51,254 bases of DNA from Clostridia bacterium (GTDB lineage: Bacteria; Bacillota; Clostridia; Oscillospirales; Acutalibacteraceae): positions 1 through 51,254 of the forward strand of contig JAFXCT010000126.1 in NCBI GenBank assembly GCA_017521365.1, written 5' to 3'. Made by a program: the position numbers and the translations under genes. Numbering within the stretch: the first letter of the stretch is position 1; each line of letters begins with the position of its first letter. Below, in pieces: positions 1 through 7,859 of the stretch. The notes beneath the pieces are model-generated. The model saw nothing but the letters and a program-made list of their open reading frames with translations. It made no database searches and was not told the DNA's origin.

Positions 1-327
1 AGCTATATTATCGTATTCCAGAAGCTCAATTGCCTTTTTCTGCGTGAGCACCGTACCCTGCGGTGACATATAAATCACGTGGGGCTTTTTGCCCAGATCC
101 TCGCAAAGCGATTTATAGCAGTCGTAAACGGGCTGTGCCTGCATAACCATACCCGAGCCGCCGCCGTAGGGAGCATCGTCCACCCTGCGGTGCTTATCAA
201 GGGTATACTTGCGGATATTGCGGCAATTGATTTCAACAAGTCCCTTTTCCCTTGCCCTGCCGAGTATGCTTTCGCTTACAACGGTTTCGCACATTTCGGG
301 AAAGAGGGTCATTATATCAATCCTCAT
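1..327 (-). CDS. trmD: tRNA (guanine-N1-)-methyltransferase TrmD, 3' part cut by window edge
   Basis: TrmD methylates G37 of tRNAs using S-adenosylmethionine and prevents frameshifting. The 109 N-terminal codons are present and the gene continues past the left edge. The translation starts MRIDIMTLFPEM, the family's hallmark N-terminus, and carries the RKYTLDKHRRVDDAPYGGG segment that is strongly conserved in this SPOUT methyltransferase, followed by VIYMSPQGTVLTQKKA. The ATG at 327 lies inside the last codons of rimM (11-base overlap), so translation is probably coupled. The order rimM-trmD is standard in Bacillota. Identification is firm; only completeness cannot be judged. Confidence 0.96.
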   Translation of the reverse strand, partial: MRIDIMTLFPEMCETVVSESILGRAREKGLVEINCRNIRKYTLDKHRRVDDAPYGGGSGMVMQAQPVYDCYKSLCEDLGKKPHVIYMSPQGTVLTQKKAIELLEYDNIA

Positions 328-838
328 CGTCAAAAATCCCCTTCAGCGGTCTTATGAAAACCTTTTCATTTTCAACGTCGGTACTGATTACAACGGGAGG
401 AATGACGGGGATAAGATACTCCTTGCCGTTTTCGGCTGTAATGTGCCAGACATCGTTTGCGCCCGTCTGGCTGACGTCGGTAACCGTACCCCAGATTTTG
501 TTTTCATCGTCGGCATCGTGCGCCTTGCTGCCGATAAGGTCGGCTATAAACCAGCTGCCCTCAGGGAGTTTAGCATCCTTTCGTGCCATATAGAGAATTT
601 TATTCCGCATTGCCTGTGCCTGCTCAACCGTATCAATCCCCTCCAGCTTCATAAGGGCAATATTACCGTGAGGACGGGCAGAAATAACCTTGACGGGCTT
701 TTCGCCCTTATCGTCAAAATATACGGTTTTGAACTTGCAGGCAAACTCAGGGCTGTCGCACCACGGGTTTACACGCAATTCACCACGCACACCGTGGGTT
801 GACACGATTTGTGCTAATTCCAGATATTCCTTTAACAT
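317..838 (-). CDS. rimM: 16S rRNA processing protein RimM
   Basis: RimM is an assembly factor for the head of the 30S subunit and binds ribosomal protein S19. The 173-residue product begins MLKEYLELAQIVSTHGVRGELRV, the typical start of the N-terminal beta-barrel. The C-terminal PRC barrel follows from about residue 90 (GSWFIADLIG, then IWGTVTDV and YLIPVIPPVV), ending in an acidic FDDED tail. A CAGGAGA ribosome-binding site precedes the ATG. It lies between a KH-domain gene and trmD, the usual context. A 118-base gap separates it from the KH gene and holds a terminator-like hairpin, so expression relative to the upstream genes may be reduced. Confidence 0.96.
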   Translation of the reverse strand: MLKEYLELAQIVSTHGVRGELRVNPWCDSPEFACKFKTVYFDDKGEKPVKVISARPHGNIALMKLEGIDTVEQAQAMRNKILYMARKDAKLPEGSWFIADLIGSKAHDADDENKIWGTVTDVSQTGANDVWHITAENGKEYLIPVIPPVVISTDVENEKVFIRPLKGIFDDED

Positions 839-860
839 TCTCTGTCTCCTGAAAATTAAT

Positions 861-887
861 ACTTAAAAACGCCAATAGCCCTATGGC
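861..887 (-). terminator. terminator-like hairpin inside the rimM leader
   Basis: On the minus strand GCCATAG, two bases, then CTATTGGC (one bulged T) forms a short stem directly followed by GTTTTTAAG. It lies between the KH gene and rimM, so it would act as a partial terminator or attenuator within the operon. The stem is short and imperfect, so function is only suggested. Confidence 0.4.
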
Positions 888-956
888 TTTTTAAATTCTC
901 AAAAAGCACATAGAGCGTGGCTGTACTATTGTAAATAGAACCTTGGTTTAGCGAGA

Positions 957-1190
957 TTATTCGATCTCAACTGCGATTTTCTCGTTGTTGCGGGTCGCAG
1001 CGGCACGCATAACGGTGCGGATAGACTTGGCAATACGGCCCTGTTTGCCGATTACTCTGCCCATATCGTTCTCGCCGACGTGAAGGTGGTAAACCGTTAC
1101 GCCCTCTTCGTTGGGTTCATCTACAGTAACCGTTACTGCGGAAGGATCCTCGACAAGACCTTGTGCGATTGCGATTAAAAGCTCTGTCAT
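957..1190 (-). CDS. khpA: KH-domain RNA-binding protein (KhpA/YlqC family)
   Basis: This is a small single-KH-domain protein of 77 residues. In Bacillota and streptococci this family (KhpA) pairs with KhpB/Jag and binds diverse RNAs, affecting cell division and growth. The GxxG loop of the KH fold is GKQG at residues 48-51, within GRVIGKQGRIAKSIR. An in-frame GTG lies nine bases further upstream, but it overlaps the GGAGG ribosome-binding site (1199-1203). The ATG at 1190, eight bases after GGAGG, is therefore the better start. It lies between rpsP and rimM, the standard position for ylqC. Confidence 0.93.
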   Translation of the reverse strand: MTELLIAIAQGLVEDPSAVTVTVDEPNEEGVTVYHLHVGENDMGRVIGKQGRIAKSIRTVMRAAATRNNEKIAVEIE

Positions 1191-1236
1191 TGACAGCACC
1201 TCCGATTATTTTTGCGGCTTTGCTTATTAATTAAAC

Positions 1237-1482
1237 TCAGCCGATAACGCCTGACTTCTTAAGGATATCCTTAACTGTGTCTGTGGGCTGTGCGCCGTTC
1301 TTGATCCACTGCTGAGCCTTCTCAACATCGACCTTGATTTCAGCGGGGTTCTTCATTGTGTCGTATGTGCCGATTTCCTCGATGAAACGACCGTCACGGG
1401 GGTAACGGGAATCTGCTACAACGATACGGTAGAAGGGTGCCTTCTTTGCGCCCATACGGCGCAGTCTGATTTTAACTGCCAT
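1237..1482 (-). CDS. rpsP: 30S ribosomal protein S16
   Basis: S16 is an early-binding protein of the small ribosomal subunit. The 81-residue product shows the family signature at the N-terminus ([20 protein letters not shown]), followed by [21 protein letters not shown]. Length is typical. A TTTGGAGGAAAACC ribosome-binding region precedes the ATG. It sits downstream of ffh and upstream of khpA in the conserved SRP/ribosome-maturation operon. Confidence 0.98.
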   Translation of the reverse strand: MAVKIRLRRMGAKKAPFYRIVVADSRYPRDGRFIEEIGTYDTMKNPAEIKVDVEKAQQWIKNGAQPTDTVKDILKKSGVIG

Positions 1483-1571
1483 TTTGGTTTTCCTCCAAAT
1501 ATATAATAATAATTTTTTATAAAATTACAATATACCTTATTCTATTCGTGCATATTGATTTTACCGATTGT

Positions 1572-2912
1572 TTATCTGCGCTTCTTTTTGCCCTTGTAGG
1601 ACTTGGACAAGCGCTTGCCCATACCCTTGCCGCCGAACTGCTTGAACATCTTCTGCATCTGCCTGAACTGTGCAAGCAGGCGGTTGACATCCTCAACCTC
1701 CATACCGCAGCCCGCTGCAATACGGCGCTTACGGGAGGGATTGATAATGTCGGGGTTTTCTCTCTCCTGCGGAGTCATTGAAAGGATGATTGCCTGAATT
1801 CTGTCGAACTGGCTTTCGTCAACCTCTACGTCCTTAATCTGCTTGTTCAGACCCGGAATCATACCGAGCATATCCTTAAGCGAGCCCATTCTGCGAATCT
1901 GGTCGAACTGGTCGAGAAGGTCATTGAGGTCAAACTTGTTCTTGCGGAGCTTTTCTTCAAGCTCCTTTGCCTTTTTCTCGTCAAGTGCCTGCTCCGCCTT
2001 TTCGATAAGGGAAAGCATATCGCCCATGCCGAGAATTCGGGAAGCCATACGGTCGGGGTGGAAAACGTCGAGGTCTTCGAGCTTCTCACCGATACCGACA
2101 AACTTAATGGGCTTGCCCGTAACAGCTCTTGCGGAAAGAGCAGCACCGCCTCGTGTATCACCGTCGAGCTTGGTGAGGACAAGACCGTCGATGCCCAAAG
2201 CATCGTTAAAGCCGTTGGCAACGGTAACGGCGTCCTGACCTGTCATTGAGTCAACAACGAGAAGGATTTCGTGAGGATGAACGGCGCTCTTGACCGACCT
2301 GAGCTCGTCCATAAGCTCCTCATCTATGTGAAGGCGGCCTGCCGTATCGAGGAACACGTAATCGTAGCCCTGGTCCTTGGCAAGCTTTATAGCCTCCTGA
2401 GCAATTGTAACGGGGTTGGACTGACCCATTTCGAAAACAGGCACGCCTGCCTGCTCACCGACAACCTGCAACTGCTTGATAGCAGCGGGACGGTAGATAT
2501 CGCAGGCGACAAGCAGCGGACGGTGGCCCTGCTTTTTGAGCATAAGGGCAATCTTTGCGCTGTGTGTCGTTTTACCCGAGCCCTGCAGACCGCACATCAT
2601 AATAACCGTAGGCGGATGCGGAGCAGAGGTGAGCCTAGTCTGTGTACCGCCCATAAGGTTAGTCAGCTCTTCATTGACTATTTTAATAACCATCTGGCCG
2701 GGAGTAAGGCTCTCCATAACCTGAGCGCCGATTGCACGCTCGGTTACGGTGTTGGTGAAATCCTTGGCAACCTTGAAGTTAACGTCTGCTTCAAGAAGAG
2801 CAAGTCGAACCTCACGCATAGCCTCCCTTACGTCATGCTCGGTAAGGCTGCCCTTGCTTTTGAGGCGTTGAAACGCAGCTTCAAGTCTGTCTGAAAGGCC
2901 TTCGAATGCCAA
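1572..2912 (-). CDS. ffh: signal recognition particle GTPase Ffh
   Basis: Ffh binds SRP RNA and signal peptides of nascent membrane proteins and docks with FtsY. The 446-residue product has an N-terminal helical domain (AFEGLSDRLEAAF), the NG GTPase domain with P-loop GLQGSGKTT, the DTAGRLHIDEELM segment and TKLDGDTRGG, and a methionine-rich M domain from about residue 300 ending in a basic tail (KGMGKRLSKSYKGKKKRR). The start codon is TTG at 2910-2912, with GGAAG about ten bases upstream. No ATG closer to the family N-terminus exists, so the TTG start is well supported. It follows ylxM, its usual partner. Confidence 0.97.
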   Translation of the reverse strand: MAFEGLSDRLEAAFQRLKSKGSLTEHDVREAMREVRLALLEADVNFKVAKDFTNTVTERAIGAQVMESLTPGQMVIKIVNEELTNLMGGTQTRLTSAPHPPTVIMMCGLQGSGKTTHSAKIALMLKKQGHRPLLVACDIYRPAAIKQLQVVGEQAGVPVFEMGQSNPVTIAQEAIKLAKDQGYDYVFLDTAGRLHIDEELMDELRSVKSAVHPHEILLVVDSMTGQDAVTVANGFNDALGIDGLVLTKLDGDTRGGAALSARAVTGKPIKFVGIGEKLEDLDVFHPDRMASRILGMGDMLSLIEKAEQALDEKKAKELEEKLRKNKFDLNDLLDQFDQIRRMGSLKDMLGMIPGLNKQIKDVEVDESQFDRIQAIILSMTPQERENPDIINPSRKRRIAAGCGMEVEDVNRLLAQFRQMQKMFKQFGGKGMGKRLSKSYKGKKKRR

Positions 2913-2948
2913 GAAAATACACTTCCTTTATAATAAGATATGTAGAAA

Positions 2949-3314
2949 TCAGTTTTCCATAAGGGTTGCCGCAAGTGCACGGATGCGCACGGTTGCGTCG
3001 TTAATCTCACGAGAAAGACCGAAGCGCATATTCTGCTCAAATATTAAGTTTGCGCTCTCGGAGATTTCGTTAAGACCGCGGCGAAGCTCTTCAAAACGGG
3101 CAAACAGGCCGAGCTTATTTTCCATATCGAAAAGCTGAGCCTCTGCACGCTTGATTGCGTCACGGACACCCTGCCTTGTGATGCCCTCGTTTTCCGCAAT
3201 TTCGGAAAGAGAAAGGTCATCGTTATAATAATATTCTAAAAAGCTGCGCTGTTTTTCGGTCAGCATCTCGCCGTAAATGTCGAGCAGGACCGTGACCTGA
3301 AGATTCTTAGCCAC
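2949..3314 (-). CDS. ylxM: YlxM family helix-turn-helix protein, SRP-associated
   Basis: YlxM is a small sigma-70-region-4-like helix-turn-helix protein encoded with ffh in Bacillota; in streptococci it has been linked to SRP GTPase regulation. The protein (121 residues from GTG at 3314) carries LTEKQRSFLEYYYNDDLSLSEIAENEGITRQGVRDAIKRAE-type sequence in its first half, the family core. The reading frame opens further upstream, but GGGGG eight bases before GTG 3314 and the family N-terminus (AKNLQVTVLLDIYGEML) favour this start. First gene of the operon behind a consensus promoter. Confidence 0.92.
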   Translation of the reverse strand: MAKNLQVTVLLDIYGEMLTEKQRSFLEYYYNDDLSLSEIAENEGITRQGVRDAIKRAEAQLFDMENKLGLFARFEELRRGLNEISESANLIFEQNMRFGLSREINDATVRIRALAATLMEN

Positions 3315-3337
3315 AAGGTTATCCCCCTTGATATTAT

Positions 3338-3361
3338 CTGTAAAGCAAATATTCTTTACAG
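3338..3361. promoter_or_regulatory. inverted repeat at the ylxM transcript start
   Basis: CTGTAAAG, eight bases, CTTTACAG is a perfect 8-base inverted repeat. It begins at the predicted +1 of the ylxM-ffh promoter and ends before the GGGGG ribosome-binding site. It could be an operator or a 5' stem protecting the mRNA; sequence alone does not decide. Confidence 0.5.
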
Positions 3362-3367
3362 TCAAGC

Positions 3368-3396
3368 ATTATACTAAATAAAAAGCTCCGTGTCAA
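3368..3396 (-). promoter_or_regulatory. perfect sigma-A promoter of ylxM-ffh operon
   Basis: On the minus strand TTGACA (3391-3396), a 17-base spacer and TATAAT (3368-3373) match the sigma-A consensus at all 12 positions. Transcription would begin near 3361, about 47 bases before the ylxM start. An 8-base inverted repeat CTGTAAAG/CTTTACAG (3338-3361) sits exactly at the predicted start of the transcript. Confidence 0.9.
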
Positions 3397-3454
3397 GGCT
3401 TAATTTGCACACAAAAAAGCCCCCATTTTGTGGAAAACCTTGTGGATTTCGGTG

Positions 3455-3485
3455 AAAAATGCGACTTATGGTGGTTCAAGTCGCA
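3455..3485 (-). terminator. candidate terminator after the small ORF
   Basis: TGCGACTT, ten bases, AAGTCGCA gives an 8-base perfect stem; on the minus strand it is followed by TTTTTCACC. It would terminate any minus-strand transcript coming from the small ORF at 3574-3711 before the ylxM promoter. Confidence 0.5.
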
Positions 3486-3573
3486 GTATAATACTAAATG
3501 TCGTTAAAAAATCCACAATTTTTCCAAAATGTAATGAAAAAATTATTTTTGAAAGAATTTTGCAAGAAATCGT

Positions 3574-3711
3574 TTACAATTTGTTCACAAAAAAGACATT
3601 ATTTATTATCAAATTAAGGCGAAAAGTATTGTAATATATAACCACGGAAAGCAATTCCGTCTTTCCACTTTTCTTCTTTATTTTGATTTCTTCTTTTTGT
3701 TTCTTTTTCAT
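3574..3711 (-). CDS. possible 45-residue lysine-rich small protein
   Basis: Hypothetical and not recognised. On the minus strand AAGGAAGGAGTAA precedes an ATG at 3711 that opens 45 codons. The first half is strongly charged (MKKKQKEEIKIKKKSGKTEL), the second half hydrophobic (VVIYYN, then LIINNVFFV). A 15-base-stem hairpin lies directly upstream of the ribosome-binding site and a terminator-like hairpin downstream (3455-3485), which together look like a small transcription unit between rpoD and ylxM. Against it: low-complexity AT-rich sequence produces such ORFs by chance, and no clear promoter was seen. The opposite strand would instead give a pyrimidine-rich RNA. Confidence 0.3.
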   Translation of the reverse strand: MKKKQKEEIKIKKKSGKTELLSVVIYYNTFRLNLIINNVFFVNKL

Positions 3712-3726
3712 TTACTCCTTCCTTTT

Positions 3727-3760
3727 GCAAACAGGCGAGCCTAACGGCTCGCCTGTTTGC
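3727..3760. other. 15-base-stem hairpin between rpoD and the small ORF
   Basis: GCAAACAGGCGAGCC, loop TAAC, GGCTCGCCTGTTTGC is a perfect 15-base stem. On the plus strand it is followed by ATTTTGCG, a weak T tract; on the minus strand it is followed by AAAAGGAAGGAG, the ribosome-binding site of the small ORF. It may be a plus-strand terminator, a second barrier downstream of rpoD, or a 5' structure controlling the small ORF. Confidence 0.55.
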
Positions 3761-3812
3761 ATTTTGCGCATAAATCAAATCGGACTATTTAATTTCCGAA
3801 TTATAACGCAAT

Positions 3813-3841
3813 ATAAAAAGCAGGAGACCGAAGTCTCCTGC
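3813..3841 (-). terminator. rho-independent terminator of rpoD
   Basis: On the minus strand GCAGGAGAC, loop TTCG, GTCTCCTGC followed by TTTTTATATT. The 9-base GC-rich stem with a stable tetraloop and a T tract lies 18 bases after the rpoD stop codon. Confidence 0.9.
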
Positions 3842-3858
3842 AAGCATACGGTATAAAC

Positions 3859-4956
3859 TTATGAATCGAGGAAGTCGCGGAGCTTTTTGCTTCTGCTGGG
3901 ATGGCGGAGCTTACGAAGGGCCTTTGCCTCAATCTGGCGGATACGCTCACGTGTAACGTTGAACTCCTTACCGACCTCTTCAAGTGTTCTCGGGTGGCCG
4001 TCGGCAAGGCCGAAGCGCAGCATAATTACCTTTTCCTCTCTGGGTGTGAGGGTTTTGAGTACATCGTCGAGAGATTCCTTGAGAAGGATATTGGAAGCGG
4101 CATCAGCAGGTGCAAGAGCATCGTCATCGGGGATAAAATCGCCAAGGTGGCTGTCTTCCTCTTCGCCGATGGGTGTTTCGAGTGAAACGGGCTCCTGAGC
4201 AACACGGAGGATTTCACGCACCTTATCGACGGGCATATCAAGCTCCTGTGCAATTTCCTCCGCAGACGGGTCTCTGCCTATCTTGTGGAGAAGCTGGCTG
4301 TTGGTCTTCTTGACCTTGTTGATGGTTTCAACCATATGCACGGGAATACGGATAGTTCTTGCCTGGTCGGCAATGGCTCTTGTGATAGCCTGTCTTATCC
4401 ACCACGTTGCATAGGTGGAGAACTTGAAACCCTTTGTATAGTCGAACTTGTCAACAGCCTTAATAAGGCCGAGGTTACCCTCCTGAATAAGGTCAAGGAA
4501 CTGCATACCTCTGCCGACGTAGCGCTTTGCAATACTTACAACAAGACGCAGGTTAGCCTCGGCAAGTCTGCTCTTTGCGGCTTCATCATCGTTGGTAATA
4601 CGGATTGCAAGGTCAATTTCCTCCTCGGGTGTGAGAAGCGGAACGTGGCCGATTTCCTTGAGGTACACCTTAACCGGGTCGTCCATAGCGGCATTTTTGA
4701 GCTCCTGAGAAGCTGCGTCCGAGCTGCCCTTGGTAATTTCGGTTTCAAAGGAAAGGCTGTCAAGTGCAATATCGCCAAGGTCGTCTATAATCTTGATATT
4801 CTGACCCTCTATGCTTTCATAGAGCTCGTCAAGCTCATCAATATCGAGGTCCATTTCCTCGATTGCGGTGTCAATTTCCTGTGTTGTGAGCTTACCCGTC
4901 TGTTTGCCCTTTTCGACGAGCATTCTCAATGCATTCTTTTTTTCTGCTACTTCCAT
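3859..4956 (-). CDS. rpoD: primary RNA polymerase sigma factor (RpoD/SigA)
   Basis: Housekeeping sigma factor directing RNA polymerase to -10/-35 promoters. The 365-residue product has an acidic N-terminal region 1.1-like part, region 1.2 ([18 protein letters not shown]) near residue 92, region 2 with [21 protein letters not shown] and [13 protein letters not shown] (the -10 contact), region 3, and region 4.2 [20 protein letters not shown] near the end, with the canonical DFLDS C-terminus. The length is that of SigA in Bacillota. AAAGGAGAAAGACA precedes the ATG; dnaG ends 15 bases upstream, so the two are co-transcribed. Confidence 0.98.
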   Translation of the reverse strand: MEVAEKKNALRMLVEKGKQTGKLTTQEIDTAIEEMDLDIDELDELYESIEGQNIKIIDDLGDIALDSLSFETEITKGSSDAASQELKNAAMDDPVKVYLKEIGHVPLLTPEEEIDLAIRITNDDEAAKSRLAEANLRLVVSIAKRYVGRGMQFLDLIQEGNLGLIKAVDKFDYTKGFKFSTYATWWIRQAITRAIADQARTIRIPVHMVETINKVKKTNSQLLHKIGRDPSAEEIAQELDMPVDKVREILRVAQEPVSLETPIGEEEDSHLGDFIPDDDALAPADAASNILLKESLDDVLKTLTPREEKVIMLRFGLADGHPRTLEEVGKEFNVTRERIRQIEAKALRKLRHPSRSKKLRDFLDS

Positions 4957-4971
4957 TGTCTTTCTCCTTTA

Positions 4972-6720
4972 TCACTCAAACAGTTTTCTGAAATCTTCAT
5001 CGCTCATTGCTCCGGGGTCTGCCACATCCGTTTTAGCTTTTTCCTCAAGCAGGAGCTTTATGCAATCGCCGCATACGGCGGCGCTGTTGCCGGTAATAAT
5101 ATTGGTTGCGCTTATTCGTGACAGCTCACTTAACTGCTGCTCATCAAGGCTTTGTGACAGCAGGGTGAAATCTGCCTGCTCTCCCCTTTCGAGCAACGGC
5201 TTCATCGCCGTGAAAACAGCTTTGCCGAAATCCGTCGGGAACATATCCTCACTAAGCTTGTCCGCAAATCGCCTGTAATTTTCAGGGCTGCGCAGAAGAT
5301 GGGCAAGCAGGGTTTCCTGCGCCCTTACCGCACCGAGGTTTTTCAGCGGCACGGCTGAATTCTGCTGACCGAAGGAATTGGTCTGGATTTTACGAAATTC
5401 GTCACGCTGTTTATAGCGGTTTCTGCTCCGCCTTGCCGCATTTACCTGAGCGGTGACAGCCTCCTTGGAAATATCCATTTCATTTGAAAGGCGGCTTATA
5501 TATACGTCCCGTTCAATTTCCGAGGAAATTTCGGCAAGGACGTTGACGGCTTCACGCATAAAGCCTATCTTTCCGTCGTCCGACAGCGTGTTATAATTGG
5601 CACGGATACCGCTGAGGCGGTATTCAACGTCGCTTTCAGCAGCCTCCACTATCATTCTGAAACGCTCGGGCCCGAATTTTTTGATTATTTCGTCGGGGTC
5701 CTTGCCGCCCTTGAGCTGAAGGACACGCACCTTGACTCCCGTTTTTTCAAACGCCGCAATTGCACGGCGCACCGCCTTCTGCCCCGCCTCGTCCGAATCG
5801 TAGGACAAGAGCACCTCGTCGGCATAGCGGCTTATCAGGTTAACCTGCTCGTCGGGCAAGGCTGTACCCAGACAGGCTATGGTGTTTTTGAAGCCCGCCT
5901 GGTGCAGAGCTATCGTATCCATATAGCCTTCTGTTATTATCAGCTTGCGTGAGCCGGAATCCTTGGCGAGGTTGAGCGCAAAAACACCTGCACCCTTTTT
6001 ATAAACAAGAGTATCGGAGGTGTTGATATATTTCGGCTTGGAGTCATCAAGCACTCTGCCGCCGAAGGCAACAACGTTACCTCTTACGTCAATAATCGGC
6101 ACCATTGCACGGTTACGGAAATTATCATAATAATTAATTTTTCCGTTTTTTTCGCTTTTACGCACAAGGTTGGCATCAACAAGCTCGCCCGAGGTAAAGC
6201 CCTTTGCCCTTAAGTGGTCGTATAGTCCGCGCCATTCGTCGGGCGCATAGCCCATACCGAAGCGGCGTATTGTTGCAGGCTGATAGCCCCTGCCGAGAAA
6301 ATAGTCAAGGCAGACTCTGCCCTTTTCGCTCATAAGCACGGAATGGTAAAAGCGTGCCGCCTCACGGTTTGCCTCAAGTATTCTGCGGCGGCGCTTGCTC
6401 AGGGTATCGTCAAAGCCGTCCTCAGGCAGAGCCATACCTGCACGCTGTGCAAGCGCTTTTACGGCATCGATATAGCCGAGGTTGTCCATTCTGCGGACAA
6501 AGCTGATAACATCGCCGCCTGCACCGCAGCCGAAGCAGTAATACGACTGTGTTTCGAGATAAACGGTAAACGACGGCGTTTTTTCGTTGTGAAACGGACA
6601 AAGGCCGTTCATTGTGGAGCCTCTGCGGCGCAGATTGACATAAGCGGAGATAACCTCGGAAATTTCGTTCTTTTCCCGAAGCTCACGAAGGAAATCTTCA
6701 CTTAGTCTGTTTCCTGCCAT
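4972..6720 (-). CDS. dnaG: DNA primase DnaG
   Basis: Synthesises RNA primers at the replication fork. The 582-residue product has the N-terminal CHC2 zinc finger with C41, H44, C62 and C65 all present, the RNA polymerase core, and the TOPRIM domain with IITEGYMDTIALHQAG (glutamate near 270) and YDSDEAGQKA. The C-terminal region contains a DnaB-binding-like helical part, ending DEDFRKLFE. GGAG lies seven bases before the ATG. It is followed by rpoD and preceded by a dGTPase gene 51 bases upstream, a common clostridial arrangement. Confidence 0.98.
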   Translation of the reverse strand: MAGNRLSEDFLRELREKNEISEVISAYVNLRRRGSTMNGLCPFHNEKTPSFTVYLETQSYYCFGCGAGGDVISFVRRMDNLGYIDAVKALAQRAGMALPEDGFDDTLSKRRRRILEANREAARFYHSVLMSEKGRVCLDYFLGRGYQPATIRRFGMGYAPDEWRGLYDHLRAKGFTSGELVDANLVRKSEKNGKINYYDNFRNRAMVPIIDVRGNVVAFGGRVLDDSKPKYINTSDTLVYKKGAGVFALNLAKDSGSRKLIITEGYMDTIALHQAGFKNTIACLGTALPDEQVNLISRYADEVLLSYDSDEAGQKAVRRAIAAFEKTGVKVRVLQLKGGKDPDEIIKKFGPERFRMIVEAAESDVEYRLSGIRANYNTLSDDGKIGFMREAVNVLAEISSEIERDVYISRLSNEMDISKEAVTAQVNAARRSRNRYKQRDEFRKIQTNSFGQQNSAVPLKNLGAVRAQETLLAHLLRSPENYRRFADKLSEDMFPTDFGKAVFTAMKPLLERGEQADFTLLSQSLDEQQLSELSRISATNIITGNSAAVCGDCIKLLLEEKAKTDVADPGAMSDEDFRKLFE

Positions 6721-6771
6721 TGAATTGACTCCAATATATAATGTATATACTTTAAATACCGATTGCTATAT

Positions 6772-7776
6772 TTAGTAAGCAAGCCACGAGCCGGGAACGA
6801 AAAGACGGTTGAAGGTGCTCACGGCAAACCTGTCCGTCATACCTGCAATATAGTCGCAGGCTGCTCTGTCTGCCCCCTCACGGAAGCATATTTCTTCGTA
6901 GGCGTTGGGCAGGGCTTCGGGGTTTTCCGCAAAGTAGTGATAGAGCTGTTTTATCATAGTATCTGCCTTGCTTTCCTCACTCTTGCAGTAGGGATTCGTA
7001 TAGACTCTGTCGAACATAAATGCACGAAGCTCTTTGACCGCTTCGGCAATTTCCGGCGAAAGCGAAATCGTTTCACTGCTGTTTTCGATAACGGAGCAGA
7101 TAACCGTTGTTATGCGCTGGGATTTGTTTTCGCCGAGGGTTTTGCGAACCTCAAGCGGAATATCCGTTTCGCACATTACGCCTGCACGCACGGAATCGTC
7201 AATATCGTGGTTTATATAAGCCGTTTTATCGGCAAGCCTTACTATTCTGCCCTCTAAGGTTTGCGCTTCAACACCGCTTGTGTGGCATTTTATGCCGTCG
7301 ATAACCTCGGCGGTAAGATTCAGCCCCTTGCCGCCTCTTTCAAGGTACTCGCACACACGAACGCTCTGCTCATAGTGGCGGTAGCCGCCCGGATGAACGT
7401 CGTTGAGCGCACGCTCACCTGCGTGGCCGAAGGGTGTGTGGCCCAAATCGTGTCCCAAGGCAATTGCCTCGGTAAGGTTTTCGTTAAGACGCAGACCCAC
7501 GGCAATCGTTCGGGCAATCTGCGAAACCTCAAGGGTATGCGTAAGACGTGTACGGTAATGGTCGCCCTCGGGAGAGAGAAAGACCTGTGTTTTATGCTTT
7601 AAACGGCGGAAGGAATTGCAGTGAATAATCCTGTCTCTGTCACGCTGATAGCAGGTGCGTATCGGACAAGGCTCCTCGGGAATTTTTCTGCCGAGCGAAG
7701 AATCGGAAAAAGCGGCAAGCGAAGATAAAACCAGATGCTCGTTCTTTTCCGTAAGCTCTCTGACATTCATATTCAT
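6772..7776 (-). CDS. dGTP triphosphohydrolase-like HD-domain protein
   Basis: Hydrolyses deoxynucleoside triphosphates to the nucleoside and tripolyphosphate, shaping dNTP pools. The 334-residue product shows the dGTPase signature RIIHCNSFRRLKHKTQVF, then the HD metal-binding residues in RLTHTLEVSQIAR and ALGHDLGHTPFGHAGE, and DKTAYINHDIDD further on. It belongs to the shorter bacterial dNTPase group found beside dnaG in Clostridia. AGGAGG lies seven bases before ATG 7776; a GTG three bases earlier is the less likely start. The position upstream of dnaG-rpoD fits a role in replication. Confidence 0.93.
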   Translation of the reverse strand: MNMNVRELTEKNEHLVLSSLAAFSDSSLGRKIPEEPCPIRTCYQRDRDRIIHCNSFRRLKHKTQVFLSPEGDHYRTRLTHTLEVSQIARTIAVGLRLNENLTEAIALGHDLGHTPFGHAGERALNDVHPGGYRHYEQSVRVCEYLERGGKGLNLTAEVIDGIKCHTSGVEAQTLEGRIVRLADKTAYINHDIDDSVRAGVMCETDIPLEVRKTLGENKSQRITTVICSVIENSSETISLSPEIAEAVKELRAFMFDRVYTNPYCKSEESKADTMIKQLYHYFAENPEALPNAYEEICFREGADRAACDYIAGMTDRFAVSTFNRLFVPGSWLAY

Positions 7777-7859
7777 CACGTTACCTCCTCCCGAAAAAAT
7801 CTTTTTATCTATTTATACAACAAAAAGAGTAAAAACCCTTTATTTTTTTCGTAATATTT

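Larger units (their letters stand above)
3397..3858. other. long gap between ylxM promoter and rpoD
   Basis: The whole gap (3366-3858) has no long gene. From left to right it holds the ylxM promoter, two tandem TTGTGGA motifs (3429-3449), an 8-base-stem hairpin (3460-3485) followed on the minus strand by TTTTT, an AT-rich stretch, a purine-rich (minus strand) block with a possible 45-codon ORF (3574-3711), a very stable 15-base-stem hairpin (3727-3760), and the rpoD terminator (3813-3841). No known RNA family was recognised. Confidence 0.6.

Noticed and set aside
209-802. Long plus-strand open frame opposite rimM
   Set aside because: It is antisense to rimM, whose family motifs and ribosome-binding site are clear; no recognisable protein in the plus frame.
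3640-3760. 6S RNA or other known structured RNA in the gap before rpoD
   Set aside because: No long double-stranded helix with a central bubble and no known consensus could be recognised; kept only as an unresolved transcript candidate.
4285-5121. 278-codon plus-strand open frame opposite rpoD and dnaG
   Set aside because: Mirror of highly conserved minus-strand genes; no domain or ribosome-binding site of its own.
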